Source of the DNA: Niallia circulans
Lineage (GTDB): Bacteria > Bacillota > Bacilli > Bacillales > Cytobacillaceae
DNA length: 64,000 bases
NCBI RefSeq assembly: GCF_007273535.1
Contig: NZ_RIBP01000004.1
Location: 3,754,602 to 3,818,601, forward strand
Direction of reading: 5' to 3'
Shown here: positions 18,024 to 26,906 of the stretch, in pieces
How the letters are laid out: every line of letters begins with the position of its first letter
Numbering within the stretch: position 1 is the first letter of the stretch
Position numbers and translations under genes: made by a program
The notes under the pieces: model-generated
What the model saw: only the letters and a program-made list of their open reading frames with translations
Told to the model about the DNA's origin: nothing
Database searches by the model: none

Positions 18024-18794
18024 ATGATGCTGAAAAATAAACGAATTAAAGAAATTCAAGATTATGTATTTGAGCATGAAACGGTTTCTCTCGATGAATT
18101 GGTTGAAGTATTTAATGTCTCCAAAAATACGATTCGAAGAGATATACAGGAGCTGGTGGAAGAAGGCGAGCTTAAAAAGGTGTATGGCGGTGTTGCCGTT
18201 AATCATGCTACACTCGTTTCTTTTAATGACCGGCAAATCCGCAATAAGGATGAAAAGATGCTGATTGGGAAAAGCGCAGCGGAATTTGTCCAGGATGGTG
18301 ACATTATCTTTATTGATTCAGGCACTACCACACTGGAAATGCTAGAGTTTCTCAAAACAAAACAGCTTTCCATTATTACAAATAATCTTGATTTTATTAT
18401 TAAGGCGCTTCCTTATGAAAATCTTCACATCATTACATTTGGGGGTGTGTTAGAACGTAAAACTAAGTCTTTTGCAAGCATTCAAAGCACTGACGTAATT
18501 AAATCCTATAATATTAATAAGGCCTTCATGGCTTCAACAGGTATTTCCATCTCAAATGGTGTCACAAATTCGTCTCCATTGGAAAGTGAGATTAAGAAGA
18601 ATGTTGTGGAAAGAAGTGCCGAGGTGTACTTGCTTGTCGACCATCATAAGTTTGACAAATATGCCCTTATGACATACTGCACACTTCATGACATTGACTG
18701 CTTAATTACTGGTGCGGAACCGCCTAAGGAGTATCAGGCTTTTACGAAAGAAAACAATATTAAGCTAATTATTGCGGCGGAAGATAAAGAATAA
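18024..18794 (+). CDS. DeoR-family sugar regulator, IolR-like
   Basis: A 256-residue repressor with an N-terminal DeoR winged HTH (residues about 5-58, with VSLDELVEVFNVSKNTIRRD and KKVYGGV) and a C-terminal sugar-phosphate sensor of the ribose-5-phosphate-isomerase fold. That fold shows IDSGTTTLEM, the phosphate loop. Wording in the HTH is close to B. subtilis IolR, the inositol-catabolism repressor. The ATG at 18024 has AAAGGTGG upstream. No iol operon is adjacent, so it acts at a distance or on itself. Gfo/Idh and isomerase genes lie 11 kb away, but a link is only a guess. Confidence 0.78.
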   Translation: MMLKNKRIKEIQDYVFEHETVSLDELVEVFNVSKNTIRRDIQELVEEGELKKVYGGVAVNHATLVSFNDRQIRNKDEKMLIGKSAAEFVQDGDIIFIDSGTTTLEMLEFLKTKQLSIITNNLDFIIKALPYENLHIITFGGVLERKTKSFASIQSTDVIKSYNINKAFMASTGISISNGVTNSSPLESEIKKNVVERSAEVYLLVDHHKFDKYALMTYCTLHDIDCLITGAEPPKEYQAFTKENNIKLIIAAEDKE

Positions 18795-18796
18795 AA

Positions 18797-18830
18797 AAAC
18801 GGCTCCTAAATTACCATTTAGGAGCCGTTT
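18797..18830. terminator. Bidirectional terminator shared by convergent genes
   Basis: A perfect 15-bp stem (18797-18811 with 18816-18830) around TACC, with flanking A- and T-runs. The minus-strand MFS gene ends within its right arm. Confidence 0.9.
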
Positions 18831-20097
18831 CTAACGCTTTGCGCTTTTCAAACATATGAAACATCCTGTAATAGAGGATGCCGCTTATGCAAGCTAATAA
18901 GCTGATGATGATGAAAGTCCATGTATAGCCAAACCAAACACTCATTGGTATGGACACTGGTGCAATCACCTTTGAGAACGTGTAGCGCAGACTAGCAGCA
19001 GCAAAGTATTTCCCTCTTTTGTCTGCAGGCGCAAGCTCAGAAATAAAGCCTTGCTGTAGTCCTGCTGTCATGAGTTCTGCCAATGTGAACACAAGCATAG
19101 CAAACAGCAGCCCCCATATCCACGAGGTTTGACTGAATAGTAAAACAGAAACAGCGTATGTGAACGAGGAAATAATAAATACGTTTCGTTCCTTGTATTT
19201 GCCCATCCACCTTGTCACAACAATTGTAAAGATTGCAACAAGCAAGCCATTTTCTGCGAGCACAAGTCCGAACGCCTGTGTATTTTCAACAACATAGGAC
19301 CAGTCTCCGATTTTCAACAGTGGCTGGTTTGTCACCACTTCGTTGATATAAACAGGGAACAACAGGTCAAGCTGCATAAAGGTTTGTCCAACAAGAACAC
19401 CTGCGATGATAAACAGGAGAAAAACCCGGTCATTCATAATTATTCTGTAATCCTTCAGTTGATCACCAAGCACAGAAGACCAGTTTTTGTTTTGGGAGCT
19501 CTCCTCTTTCTTTTCAACTGGAGCTGTTTCTTTCACCATGTATTGAAGCACTAAACCAAGAACAAGATTTAAAACACCTGCCATTAACAGCAATGTGAAA
19601 CGGTAGTCTGCAAAAAAGATGCCTCCAATAATCGGTCCAATTACGACTGCAATATTTGTGGAAGTATAAAAAATCGCAAAAACGTCGCTGCGATCCTTTT
19701 CTCCTACGACATCTGCAATCATCGCCTGGCTTGCCGGCCAGTAAACAGCACCAAACATGCTAACAACAGTAAAACAAAGAAACCCAAGCAATGGAGAATC
19801 AAACCACTGCGAGCTTGAAACGGCAAAAACAGTGAAAGCTGCACCTTGAACAAAAGCGGACAGCACCATCATTTTCTTGCGGCCATATTTATCTGCATAA
19901 TATCCCCCAAGCAAGTTTGCGGCACAAGAAAACACTTGTGAAAGTATCAGCAGCATTCCGGCAGTTGTTTTGCCAAAGGCTTCCGTAAAATAAATAGATA
20001 AAAACGGAAAAAACATCCAAAATGTAATATTAACAACAGATTCTCCTGCAAGGCGAATCTTTAAATTCTGGTCCCAATCTCTTAGACGCATACTCAT
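18811..20097 (-). CDS. MFS transporter, YttB/YqjV-like DHA1 exporter
   Basis: A 428-residue, 12-helix major facilitator. The loop 2-3 motif GGYYADKYGRKKMM (about residues 64-77), GPIIGG in helix 5 (exporter motif C) and the opening RLRDWDQNLKIRL are like the Bacillus YqjV/YttB group, whose substrates are undefined. I take ATG 20097; the frame is open upstream but the extra residues are charged and unlike the family. The ribosome site there is weak. It is a single gene ending in a shared terminator. Confidence 0.82.
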   Translation of the reverse strand: MSMRLRDWDQNLKIRLAGESVVNITFWMFFPFLSIYFTEAFGKTTAGMLLILSQVFSCAANLLGGYYADKYGRKKMMVLSAFVQGAAFTVFAVSSSQWFDSPLLGFLCFTVVSMFGAVYWPASQAMIADVVGEKDRSDVFAIFYTSTNIAVVIGPIIGGIFFADYRFTLLLMAGVLNLVLGLVLQYMVKETAPVEKKEESSQNKNWSSVLGDQLKDYRIIMNDRVFLLFIIAGVLVGQTFMQLDLLFPVYINEVVTNQPLLKIGDWSYVVENTQAFGLVLAENGLLVAIFTIVVTRWMGKYKERNVFIISSFTYAVSVLLFSQTSWIWGLLFAMLVFTLAELMTAGLQQGFISELAPADKRGKYFAAASLRYTFSKVIAPVSIPMSVWFGYTWTFIIISLLACISGILYYRMFHMFEKRKALETAPKW

Positions 20098-20176
20098 ATG
20101 AAGATAACTCTCTTTCTTTATTCTCCTTTTATCATACCAAGCCATGACAGGGAAGCTCAAGTTAATTAATAAAGTG

Positions 20177-20213
20177 AAAAGGACAACTCCTGCATCAGGA
20201 ATTGTCCTTTTTA
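20177..20213 (-). terminator. Terminator of the MarR-controlled efflux operon
   Basis: AAAAGGACAA pairs with TTGTCCTTTT, extended by a CTCCTG/CAGGAA stem with one mismatch, around a three-base loop. The T-tract on the minus strand is short. Confidence 0.7.
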
Positions 20214-20214
20214 A

Positions 20215-20850
20215 TCAGATTGATATTTTCACTTCTGCATTCATACCGAGAAGCACTTTTTTCGTTGGGTTTTGAATCGAAATTTTCACTTGAACCTTCT
20301 GGGTTACTTTAGTGTAGTTTCCAGTTGCGTTTTGTGATGGTAGTGCAGAAAAGACAGAGTTTGTTGCATAACTGATATCTTCTACCTTCCCATCAAACGT
20401 TACATTTGAATCACCGTCGACTGTTATATCAACATTGTCACCAATTTCAATGTCGTTCAATTCGGTTTCCTTTATATTTGCAAGCACATACATATGATCC
20501 ATGTCTGCCGTTTGTGCGAGCACCTGCCCTGCCTGTACTAGTTCGTTTGCCTTTGCTTCATTTTTAATGATTGTTCCCGCAGCTATACTGTCGATTTCAT
20601 GTGCTGCTTTTCCATCACTTACATTCCCTACTGCTTGGTTTACTTTTATATCTTTTCCTGCACTGCCCTTCCATTCAGTAAGAATACCTGATGTTGGTGC
20701 AGCTATTTCGGTAATATCTGCTGAAACGACGGCATCATCTGTTTTTACATAGTTTTTATGTTGATAGTACATGTATACTCCAGTGACAATAAGACCTAAC
20801 ACGACCACAAGGCCAATGAAGTTTATTATTAATATTTTTCCTTTGCTCAT
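20215..20850 (-). CDS. HlyD/EmrA-type membrane fusion protein, short
   Basis: A 211-residue periphery component with one N-terminal membrane anchor (residues about 6-28), the YVKTDDAVVSADITEIAAPTSG start of the lipoyl half and a C-terminal beta-barrel (KVQVKISI...MNAEVKISI). Unlike Gram-negative EmrA it has no long coiled-coil hairpin, as expected for a Gram-positive cell; B. subtilis YhbJ is similar in size. It follows the MFS gene by 37 bp in one operon. It probably assists that pump in moving drugs or lipophilic compounds across the envelope. Confidence 0.85.
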   Translation of the reverse strand: MSKGKILIINFIGLVVVLGLIVTGVYMYYQHKNYVKTDDAVVSADITEIAAPTSGILTEWKGSAGKDIKVNQAVGNVSDGKAAHEIDSIAAGTIIKNEAKANELVQAGQVLAQTADMDHMYVLANIKETELNDIEIGDNVDITVDGDSNVTFDGKVEDISYATNSVFSALPSQNATGNYTKVTQKVQVKISIQNPTKKVLLGMNAEVKISI

Positions 20851-20887
20851 TTATTTCTCTCCTATGCTTCATTTTATAATGTATTAT

Positions 20888-22489
20888 TTATGTTTGTTTT
20901 TGTACTGGCTTTGGTTGTTTTTGAACAAGTGAACGCCCTTTACCTGTTGCCGTTTTCCCGACAGAAGCAAGCAGCATGATTACACCTAACACAAGCAAAA
21001 TGGTAAACAAATTATGGTACGCTCCAAGAATAGCCGCTTTTTTTGTATGAACAATCAGCTCATAGGATGCCAACGATTTAGCATTTGCTGCCGAATTTCC
21101 TTGCTCCATTAAATTCCTAGTCCAGACTGCCATTTCCTGTTTGAATTCTGTGCTGTCACTTTGCAGACTCCAGCGGATTTTTTCATAATTGCTGGCATTA
21201 ACTGTCGTTAAAAACCAAGCAAGAACCGGTGAAATAATCGCACCAACAAAATTCCGAATCGAATGCAGTGTAACAGATCGCATGGAAGCCTGATGAATGT
21301 CCCCTGCAAGAGCTGTTCCTAATGCACCACCCACAAGAACCATACTCACACCAGCACCAAGACAAGCTACTTGAAAATAAAGTTCATGTAATGTAACCGC
21401 AGAGTCAATTGTTCTCCATTGATAGCTTACGTAAATGACTGCTATTGACCCAATGATGCCTAATATACCAGCGCCAAGCTTATCGTACAGAACCGTTTTC
21501 AAAATGGCTGTTACGACAATACCGACGAAGAACCAAAAATAAAAATGAGATAAATACATAAACGGCAAATCAAGATTATTACGTAAGAATCCATTAATTC
21601 CAGCAATAGCAAATACTAATGCTAAATGGGAAGCTACTGCCATTATTGTGCCTGATATTGGTTTCGATGCCTTAAGTGTTTTAAATGGCACTAACGGTGT
21701 TTCTGCCTTTCTGTCCACAATAATAAATAATAGTAGAAGCACAGAAGCAACAACTAAAAACGGCCATACATATGTGGATGTGAAGCCCTTCTGAACTAAA
21801 TTACATAATGGAATGGCTAAGACAAGCATCATTACCGTCCACAGAAATATCCCTGTTTTATCTAAGGAAAAACGCTCCTCTTGCTGCTCAAGCTTAGGTA
21901 AGCCGATAAAACCAACTATTAAACAAATAACAGCAGCTGTGACATTAAGAATAAACAACCAGCGCCACGCATCTGCTTCTAAGGACAATGCACCAAATAA
22001 AGCACCTAAAGCACTAGCTCCAAACAGCCCTGTAATAACCATAAGCAAAAACGTATTCCTGATTTTGTTTGGAAACGATTTAAGGCTTGCTGGCAAAATC
22101 GTCAAAAATAAAAAGCCTGCGCTTATTCCTTGAATAATTTTTGCTAGTATCAAAAACTGCAAATCCTCAGAGAATACCGCAATAACGGAACCAACCAGAA
22201 AAACACTTATGAAAAGCAAATAGTTTTTGCGCAAACCAAGTTTTCTTGTTAAAACAGGTCCAAGTGGTACACCGAATGCAAAACCGAGATTAGACAAGGT
22301 AGACGGCAACAATAAGGAATTGGAGCCAAGCTGCAAGCCATTTTGAATAACCCCTTGATTTAATATATAGGAAAGATTGGAAAAGTACTGTGATCCGATT
22401 GCGAAGATTGTCAGGATCGAGATAATCAAATACTGAGGTACTGCAACCTTTTCTGATTCAGATGCAGAAGTATGAATTTGCTGACTCAT
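20888..22489 (-). CDS. MFS exporter of a MarR-MFS-HlyD efflux operon (YhcA-like)
   Basis: A 533-residue transporter of about 14 helices. GLPKLEQQEERF follows helix 6 and GVPLGPVLTRKLGLRKNYLL is the loop 2-3 motif. The C-terminal third carries a large extracytoplasmic loop (about residues 420-485, SNYEKIRWSLQSDSTEF) before the last helix. The ATG at 22489 follows AAAGGGGGAGGG. It is co-transcribed with the HlyD-like gene, and a MarR gene lies directly upstream. B. subtilis yhbI-yhbJ-yhcA has the same three components in another order. Substrates are unknown. Confidence 0.87.
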   Translation of the reverse strand: MSQQIHTSASESEKVAVPQYLIISILTIFAIGSQYFSNLSYILNQGVIQNGLQLGSNSLLLPSTLSNLGFAFGVPLGPVLTRKLGLRKNYLLFISVFLVGSVIAVFSEDLQFLILAKIIQGISAGFLFLTILPASLKSFPNKIRNTFLLMVITGLFGASALGALFGALSLEADAWRWLFILNVTAAVICLIVGFIGLPKLEQQEERFSLDKTGIFLWTVMMLVLAIPLCNLVQKGFTSTYVWPFLVVASVLLLLFIIVDRKAETPLVPFKTLKASKPISGTIMAVASHLALVFAIAGINGFLRNNLDLPFMYLSHFYFWFFVGIVVTAILKTVLYDKLGAGILGIIGSIAVIYVSYQWRTIDSAVTLHELYFQVACLGAGVSMVLVGGALGTALAGDIHQASMRSVTLHSIRNFVGAIISPVLAWFLTTVNASNYEKIRWSLQSDSTEFKQEMAVWTRNLMEQGNSAANAKSLASYELIVHTKKAAILGAYHNLFTILLVLGVIMLLASVGKTATGKGRSLVQKQPKPVQKQT

Positions 22490-22533
22490 CTTCCCTCCCC
22501 CTTTCCTTGTGAATTTTATATTGTATATAACAA

Positions 22534-22566
22534 GTTGTATTATACAACATATAAACCAAAACACAA
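22534..22566 (-). promoter_or_regulatory. Efflux operon promoter with MarR-type operator over the -10
   Basis: On the minus strand TTGTGT (22566-22561), 16 bp, TATAAT (22544-22539). The -10 is the centre of the perfect 15-bp palindrome GTTGTATTATACAAC (22534-22548), the likely site of the adjacent MarR protein. Confidence 0.75.
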
Positions 22567-22587
22567 TATGTTTTCTTTTTTAAAACT

Positions 22588-22617
22588 AAAAAAAGAGACT
22601 CCTTAAGAATCTCTTTT
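22588..22617 (-). terminator. Terminator of the MarR gene
   Basis: AAAAGAGA pairs with TCTCTTTT around a partly paired loop, followed on the minus strand by a T-run. It isolates the regulator transcript from the efflux operon. Confidence 0.75.
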
Positions 22618-23045
22618 CACCCTTGTCCCCAACGCTTAAAATCTGCATTAAGGCGGTTCATTAACTTGTCCAATTGTTCAATATCTTCCTGTTTCCAATT
22701 CTTTAGTATCTCTCCATATACAGTGTAGCGGGCCTTTTGCACACGTTCGAGCACTTCTAGCCCACTCTTTGTAATTTCTATTAAGCTAATCCGGCCATTG
22801 TTTGCATCAGGGTATCTTTTAACATAGGATTTTGTTTCAAGATTACTAACTTGTCTGCTCGCTGTTGAGATATTCAGCAGCAGCTGATGCGCAATTTCAT
22901 TTATTCCGATCGGTCCCTTACTTTGTAATTCACTTAATATTAAGTATTCTGATCGGTCCAAACTCCCGAGTTTTGGGTTATTTGCTGTAATTAAACGAAC
23001 AAGTAATGCCACTTCATATTCAATAGCTTGAAGTGAATCATTCAT
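22617..23045 (-). CDS. MarR-family regulator of the efflux operon
   Basis: A 142-residue winged-helix regulator. IGINEIAHQLLLNISTASRQVSNLETK is the HTH (about residues 46-72) and DANNGRISLIEITKSG the wing. A GTG two codons earlier is nearly on top of the GGGGAG site, so the ATG at 23045 (7 bp) is preferred. It is upstream of and on the same strand as the MFS-HlyD pair, separated by a terminator and by a promoter with a palindrome over its -10. Repression of the pump, relieved by a ligand, is the likely role. Confidence 0.85.
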   Translation of the reverse strand: MNDSLQAIEYEVALLVRLITANNPKLGSLDRSEYLILSELQSKGPIGINEIAHQLLLNISTASRQVSNLETKSYVKRYPDANNGRISLIEITKSGLEVLERVQKARYTVYGEILKNWKQEDIEQLDKLMNRLNADFKRWGQG

Positions 23046-23084
23046 TTGCACTCTCCCCTTTTAAAAGCGTTCAACGTCTAAACA

Positions 23085-23519
23085 CTAATGCTTCCTTGAT
23101 GCTGCTGCTGAAATTATATAATAGCTGAGCACTAATACAAGAATAGCACAAGTATATAAAAGAGTGTGCAATGGATTATCGTGATAGACAATGATAAGCC
23201 TAACCATTGCAGTAATTCCGATATACAAAAAATACCTTAGTGGGAAATGATAGCTCTCTTGAAAATACTTAACAATTAGTGCAATAAATTCAAAATACAA
23301 AAAGAACACTAATATTCTTTCAAGCAGTTCATAATTGTTGCTTGCCTGCTGAAGCTCGACTGCATATGCGATAAAATAAATAATCTCCTTACATAACAGC
23401 ACACTTAATGTGATTGCAAGCAAAATCAGCGATACGTTTAAGATTTGCTGCAGCATGGCCGCAAGCAGTATATGCTGCTTTTTCACCTGCTTCTTTGCTT
23501 TTTCTTTTCGTGCTTCCAA
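23085..23519 (-). CDS. psiE: PsiE-family membrane protein
   Basis: A 144-residue membrane protein of the PsiE family (phosphate-starvation-inducible in E. coli; molecular role unknown). After a lysine-rich cytoplasmic start there are four hydrophobic helices, at about residues 27-50, 68-88, 95-112 and 118-137. The FEFIALIVKYFQESYHFPLRYFLYIGITAMVR core (read in parts) is the conserved segment between helices 2 and 3. Translation starts at TTG 23519, 8 bp after AAGGAGG. No Pho box was identified. Confidence 0.85.
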   Translation of the reverse strand: MEARKEKAKKQVKKQHILLAAMLQQILNVSLILLAITLSVLLCKEIIYFIAYAVELQQASNNYELLERILVFFLYFEFIALIVKYFQESYHFPLRYFLYIGITAMVRLIIVYHDNPLHTLLYTCAILVLVLSYYIISAAASRKH

Positions 23520-23605
23520 CTTTTTTTCCTCCTTGCTTGAGGATAACTCTGAATGATTCTTTTATTTTATACATATTTGCTTATTTTTACTATGATTTAC
23601 ATAGT

Positions 23606-23637
23606 AAAAAACCATTTACGTATGGTAAATGGTTTTA
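23606..23637 (-). terminator. Terminator downstream of the sugar-efflux gene
   Basis: AAAACCATTTAC (23608-23619) pairs perfectly with GTAAATGGTTTT (23625-23636). It lies about 90 bp after the stop codon and is followed by TTTTTTA on the minus strand. Confidence 0.8.
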
Positions 23638-23724
23638 GTTGATTCTTCTGTAGTTTGTAAAAAATACCGTAAATTTAGAAAATGAGTTAAAAATATCATG
23701 CCAAAATGAGATATAAAAAAATCG

Positions 23725-24951
23725 CTAATCCATTCCGAGGGTTGCTGATTTGTTGGTACTGTGTTTTTCTTTTCCGAAGAGAATCAGGCAAACTAGGGCA
23801 ATGATTGCGAAAATGGCGTAAATAATTATTACATTGCCATAGTTCATTGCTTCTGCTAATACACCGAACATTAAATAGCCCACAGTGTTGCCAATTTGAG
23901 TCGAGTTCATATAAAGGGTTGTTGCTGTCCCTTGTGCTTGTGGAATGAAATCTTGGAAATAGGAAATGGCAATTCCTGATGTAATAGAAACCTGTGCTGC
24001 ACTTAGTATTTGCAGCGGATATATTTGCCAAGGCTCGTTAACAAAAAAGAATAACGAAAAATAAATGGCAGCAATAGCAAAGCCAATTCTTATAAGCAAT
24101 CCATTATCCAGCTTGGTTGCCAGCATTCCAACTGCAATCATCATCGGTACTTCGAAAATCGGCGGCACACTGAAAATCAACCCAACATCCAGCTCGCTGC
24201 CGCCAAGCACCTTTGTAACAAACTGTGGTGCATTCAGCATATGAATGGAGGTTGCGGCAGCTAAAAGCATTGCTGCAGCGAGATTTCCAAATATATGGGG
24301 CTTGCGGACATAGGATGCCACGCCTGTTGAGACACCCTTTCTCACAGGAGCTATCTTTGGAATATCCTTTAAGAAGAATAAGATGACGAATAATCCTATT
24401 CCATAGCTTGCTGCCACAAATAAAAACAAGCCTTTAAAGCCAATTGCCGCAAGCAACCATGCAGCTACAGCAGGACCAACCGTCCAGGAAAGGGCAAAGA
24501 ACATCCGAAAAACATTCATAATAAATGGTGCTTGCTCTTTAGGAACATTTGCATGGTGCAGCGCCTCTCTTGCATATGCCCACAGCTGTGGTACAGAGGC
24601 AGCAGCAGAGCCTAACAAAACAAAAGCAACAATCGCTAGTAACACGTAATCACGAATAAAGGCAAAGCCAATATAGCCAAGCATCCCTGTTAGACTTGTA
24701 AAAATAAGGATTTTCTTTCTGCTTAATTGCATATCTGATTTTTTGGCTATGATTGTGCTAATGACAACACCGCCAATTGCCATAATCGTCATAAACAGTC
24801 CAAAGCCGATATTACTCATTCCAACTTCATCTATCCCGAAAAGGGAGGAGAATGGGGCAAAAAACGACATGGACAATCCAAAGATAAAGTTGGCTAAAAA
24901 TAGGATTGGAAACGATGGGATTTTCCAAACAAATAAAAGCTTCTCTTTCAT
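23725..24951 (-). CDS. MFS sugar-efflux transporter, SetA/SotA-like
   Basis: A 408-residue, 12-helix major facilitator. The first helix region FLANFIFGLSMSFFAPFSSLFGIDEVGMS and the later APQFVTKVLGGSELDVGLIFS segment are typical of the sugar-efflux (Set) group, which exports lactose-, glucose- or IPTG-like sugars in E. coli. The ATG at 24951 follows AGGAGAGGG. It is a monocistronic gene. Export of an overflow sugar fits the sugar-rich surroundings but is not proven by sequence. Confidence 0.8.
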   Translation of the reverse strand: MKEKLLFVWKIPSFPILFLANFIFGLSMSFFAPFSSLFGIDEVGMSNIGFGLFMTIMAIGGVVISTIIAKKSDMQLSRKKILIFTSLTGMLGYIGFAFIRDYVLLAIVAFVLLGSAAASVPQLWAYAREALHHANVPKEQAPFIMNVFRMFFALSWTVGPAVAAWLLAAIGFKGLFLFVAASYGIGLFVILFFLKDIPKIAPVRKGVSTGVASYVRKPHIFGNLAAAMLLAAATSIHMLNAPQFVTKVLGGSELDVGLIFSVPPIFEVPMMIAVGMLATKLDNGLLIRIGFAIAAIYFSLFFFVNEPWQIYPLQILSAAQVSITSGIAISYFQDFIPQAQGTATTLYMNSTQIGNTVGYLMFGVLAEAMNYGNVIIIYAIFAIIALVCLILFGKEKHSTNKSATLGMD

Positions 24952-24999
24952 AATTCCCTCTCCTGTTCTCATTAATTACATCGTATTTATCTTAACAAA

Positions 25000-25035
25000 A
25001 CAAACATTGCCATCTTTTGGACAGCAATGTTTTAC
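25000..25035 (-). terminator. Terminator of the aldo-keto reductase/esterase pair
   Basis: AAACATTGC (25002-25010) pairs with GCAATGTTT (25024-25032); the minus strand continues GTTTTGTT. Confidence 0.75.
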
Positions 25036-25039
25036 AGTG

Positions 25040-26038
25040 TTATATCGAATCCGTCAATATATTATCAATACTGGAAAGCTCTTCATTAGAAAATTCCAGG
25101 TTATTCAATGCAGCCACATTTTCTTCCACTTGGCTCACTCTGCTTGCACCAATTAACGCGGAAGTTACTTTTCCATTGCGCAGCACCCAAGCTAGCGACA
25201 TCTGTGCGAGGCTTTGACCCCGGTTTGCTGCAATTTCGTTAAGCTTTTTAACACGATTAATCACGTCTTGCGTCACCTGTGCTTCATTCAGGAAGCTGGA
25301 CGGTTTTTTTGCTCTTGAATCTTCTGGAATTCCATGAGCGTATTTGCTTGTCAACAGGCCTTGAGCCAATGGGCAAAACGCAATCGAGCCAACACCATTT
25401 TGCTCTAAAACGTCCTGCAGGCCATCCTCTACCCAACGCTCTAATAGGGAATATTTCGGCTGATGGATTAACAGCGGAGTACCAAGTCGATTCAAAATTT
25501 CAATCGCTGCTGAGGTCTGTTCCGCACTGTAATTGGAGACTCCGACATATAAAGCCTTCCCTTGCTTAACAACGAGGTCAAGTGCCGCCATTGTCTCTTC
25601 TAAAGGAGTAAAAGGATCTGGACGATGTGAATAAAAAACATCCACATAATCAAGTCCCATTCTTTTCAAGCTTTGGTCAAGGCTCGATACAAGATATTTC
25701 TTAGAGCCCCAGTCTCCGTATGGTCCTGGCCACATATGATAGCCAGCCTTAGTGGAAATTACCATTTCATCCCGATATGGGGCGAAATCAGCTTGCAGCA
25801 TTTTCCCAAACATTTCTTCTGCAGATCCTGGCGGTGGTCCATAATTATTGGCCAAATCAAAATGGGTAATCCCTAGATCAAACGCTCTTCTTAGAATCGC
25901 CCTTCCGTTTTCATATGTATCCACACCACCGAAATTATGCCAAAGTCCTAAAGAGATAGCCGGAAGCAGCAGCCCTGAATTTCCTGTGCGATTATATTTC
26001 ATTGATTCATACCGAGTCTCACTTGCTTGATATCCCAT
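25040..26038 (-). CDS. Aldo-keto reductase, YghZ/Gpr-type (L-glyceraldehyde 3-phosphate reductase family)
   Basis: A 332-residue NADPH-dependent reductase of the AKR14 branch. The tetrad Asp61, Tyr66, Lys97 and His138 is present (DLANNYGPPPGS, STKAGY, FYSHRPD). The signature RTGNSGLLLPAISLGLWHNFG is specific to the YghZ branch, which detoxifies L-glyceraldehyde 3-phosphate and methylglyoxal. The ATG follows AAAGGGG. The stop codon of the SGNH esterase lies 12 bp upstream, so the two form an operon. Substrate in this organism is inferred from the family. Confidence 0.87.
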   Translation of the reverse strand: MGYQASETRYESMKYNRTGNSGLLLPAISLGLWHNFGGVDTYENGRAILRRAFDLGITHFDLANNYGPPPGSAEEMFGKMLQADFAPYRDEMVISTKAGYHMWPGPYGDWGSKKYLVSSLDQSLKRMGLDYVDVFYSHRPDPFTPLEETMAALDLVVKQGKALYVGVSNYSAEQTSAAIEILNRLGTPLLIHQPKYSLLERWVEDGLQDVLEQNGVGSIAFCPLAQGLLTSKYAHGIPEDSRAKKPSSFLNEAQVTQDVINRVKKLNEIAANRGQSLAQMSLAWVLRNGKVTSALIGASRVSQVEENVAALNNLEFSNEELSSIDNILTDSI

Positions 26039-26050
26039 TTTCTTTCCCCT

Positions 26051-26674
26051 TTACTTTTTATTTAAAAAAGCTTGAAGCCAGGTTTGCGCCATCAGCATAT
26101 TTCCGATGGTGTTCATATGAACACCATCTGTTGTTAGTACTTGGCAGTCTGGCGTATTTAAATAGGCAATAAATGCTTGATGTGTTGGCACCAACAAGGA
26201 ATTAGACTCTGCAGCCAGTTCCTGTATTGCAGCCACATAAGGCTTTAACAGTTTGTTTCCTTGTGCATTCACATCCTCCTGAATAACTGTCGGCTCCATT
26301 AAAATAACTTTGGCACTTGTATGTGTATGAACCTGCTCTATCAAATCTGCGTATATCGCCTTAAAATGGTCGTGTGACATTGCTTCTTGCTGAGGCGAAT
26401 CAAGCTGTCGCCATACATCATTTATACCGATTGATATCGACACATAATCTGGCTTTAAATCCAAGACATCCTGTTTCCACCGCTCTGCTAAATCAGGAAC
26501 TCTGTTTCCGCCAATACCCTTATTAATAATTTGCGGGAGGATCTCTGGCTTATTTATCGCAAGAAAATCTCTTACATACCGAACATAACTGTTACCAATC
26601 TGCTCTGGGTCTTCATATCTGCCTGCTTCTGTTATGCTGTCACCGATGAACAGCAAAAGATCATTTTTATTCAC
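26051..26674 (-). CDS. SGNH/GDSL esterase, acetyl-xylan-esterase-like
   Basis: A 207-residue serine esterase. All four SGNH blocks are present: GDSIT with nucleophile Ser13, Gly56 in IGGNR, Asn85 in GINDVWRQ, and Asp183/His186 in TDGVH. The GINDVWRQ wording resembles the cytoplasmic acetylxylan esterase Axe2 of Geobacillus, which deacetylates imported xylo-oligosaccharides. There is no signal peptide, in line with that. The start is GTG at 26674, 9 bp after GAGGT. A cre-like site lies 69 bp upstream. An xylo-oligosaccharide role is inference, supported by the xylan genes 20 kb away. Confidence 0.8.
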   Translation of the reverse strand: MNKNDLLLFIGDSITEAGRYEDPEQIGNSYVRYVRDFLAINKPEILPQIINKGIGGNRVPDLAERWKQDVLDLKPDYVSISIGINDVWRQLDSPQQEAMSHDHFKAIYADLIEQVHTHTSAKVILMEPTVIQEDVNAQGNKLLKPYVAAIQELAAESNSLLVPTHQAFIAYLNTPDCQVLTTDGVHMNTIGNMLMAQTWLQAFLNKK

Positions 26675-26742
26675 GAAAGACCTACCTCTTTCCCCTCACA
26701 TTAGTAGCGATCACTTATGTATATTTCCAGCTGTTCAATATT

Positions 26743-26756
26743 ATTAAACGCTTTCA
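26743..26756 (-). promoter_or_regulatory. cre-like site upstream of the esterase
   Basis: The minus strand reads TGAAAGCGTTTAAT, 12 of 14 to the CcpA box TGWAANCGNTNWCA with a perfect core. It suggests catabolite repression of the esterase/reductase operon. Confidence 0.5.
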
Positions 26757-26869
26757 ATCTGTTGTTTGCCCCAATACTAGCATTCTCTCACACTATTTGC
26801 AATTGCTTTTTAGCCATTTACAAAAATTGAAAACGAATGGTTTTAGGGATAAAGCTCTTTTGCACAGAT

Positions 26870-26903
26870 AAAGAGGATACCTAAATAATGGCATCCTCTT
26901 TTA
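26870..26903 (-). terminator. Terminator of the znuA-like gene
   Basis: AAAGAGGAT (26870-26878) pairs with ATCCTCTTT (26893-26901) with an inner CC/GG pair; the following T-tract is short. Confidence 0.65.
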
Positions 26904-26906
26904 TGT

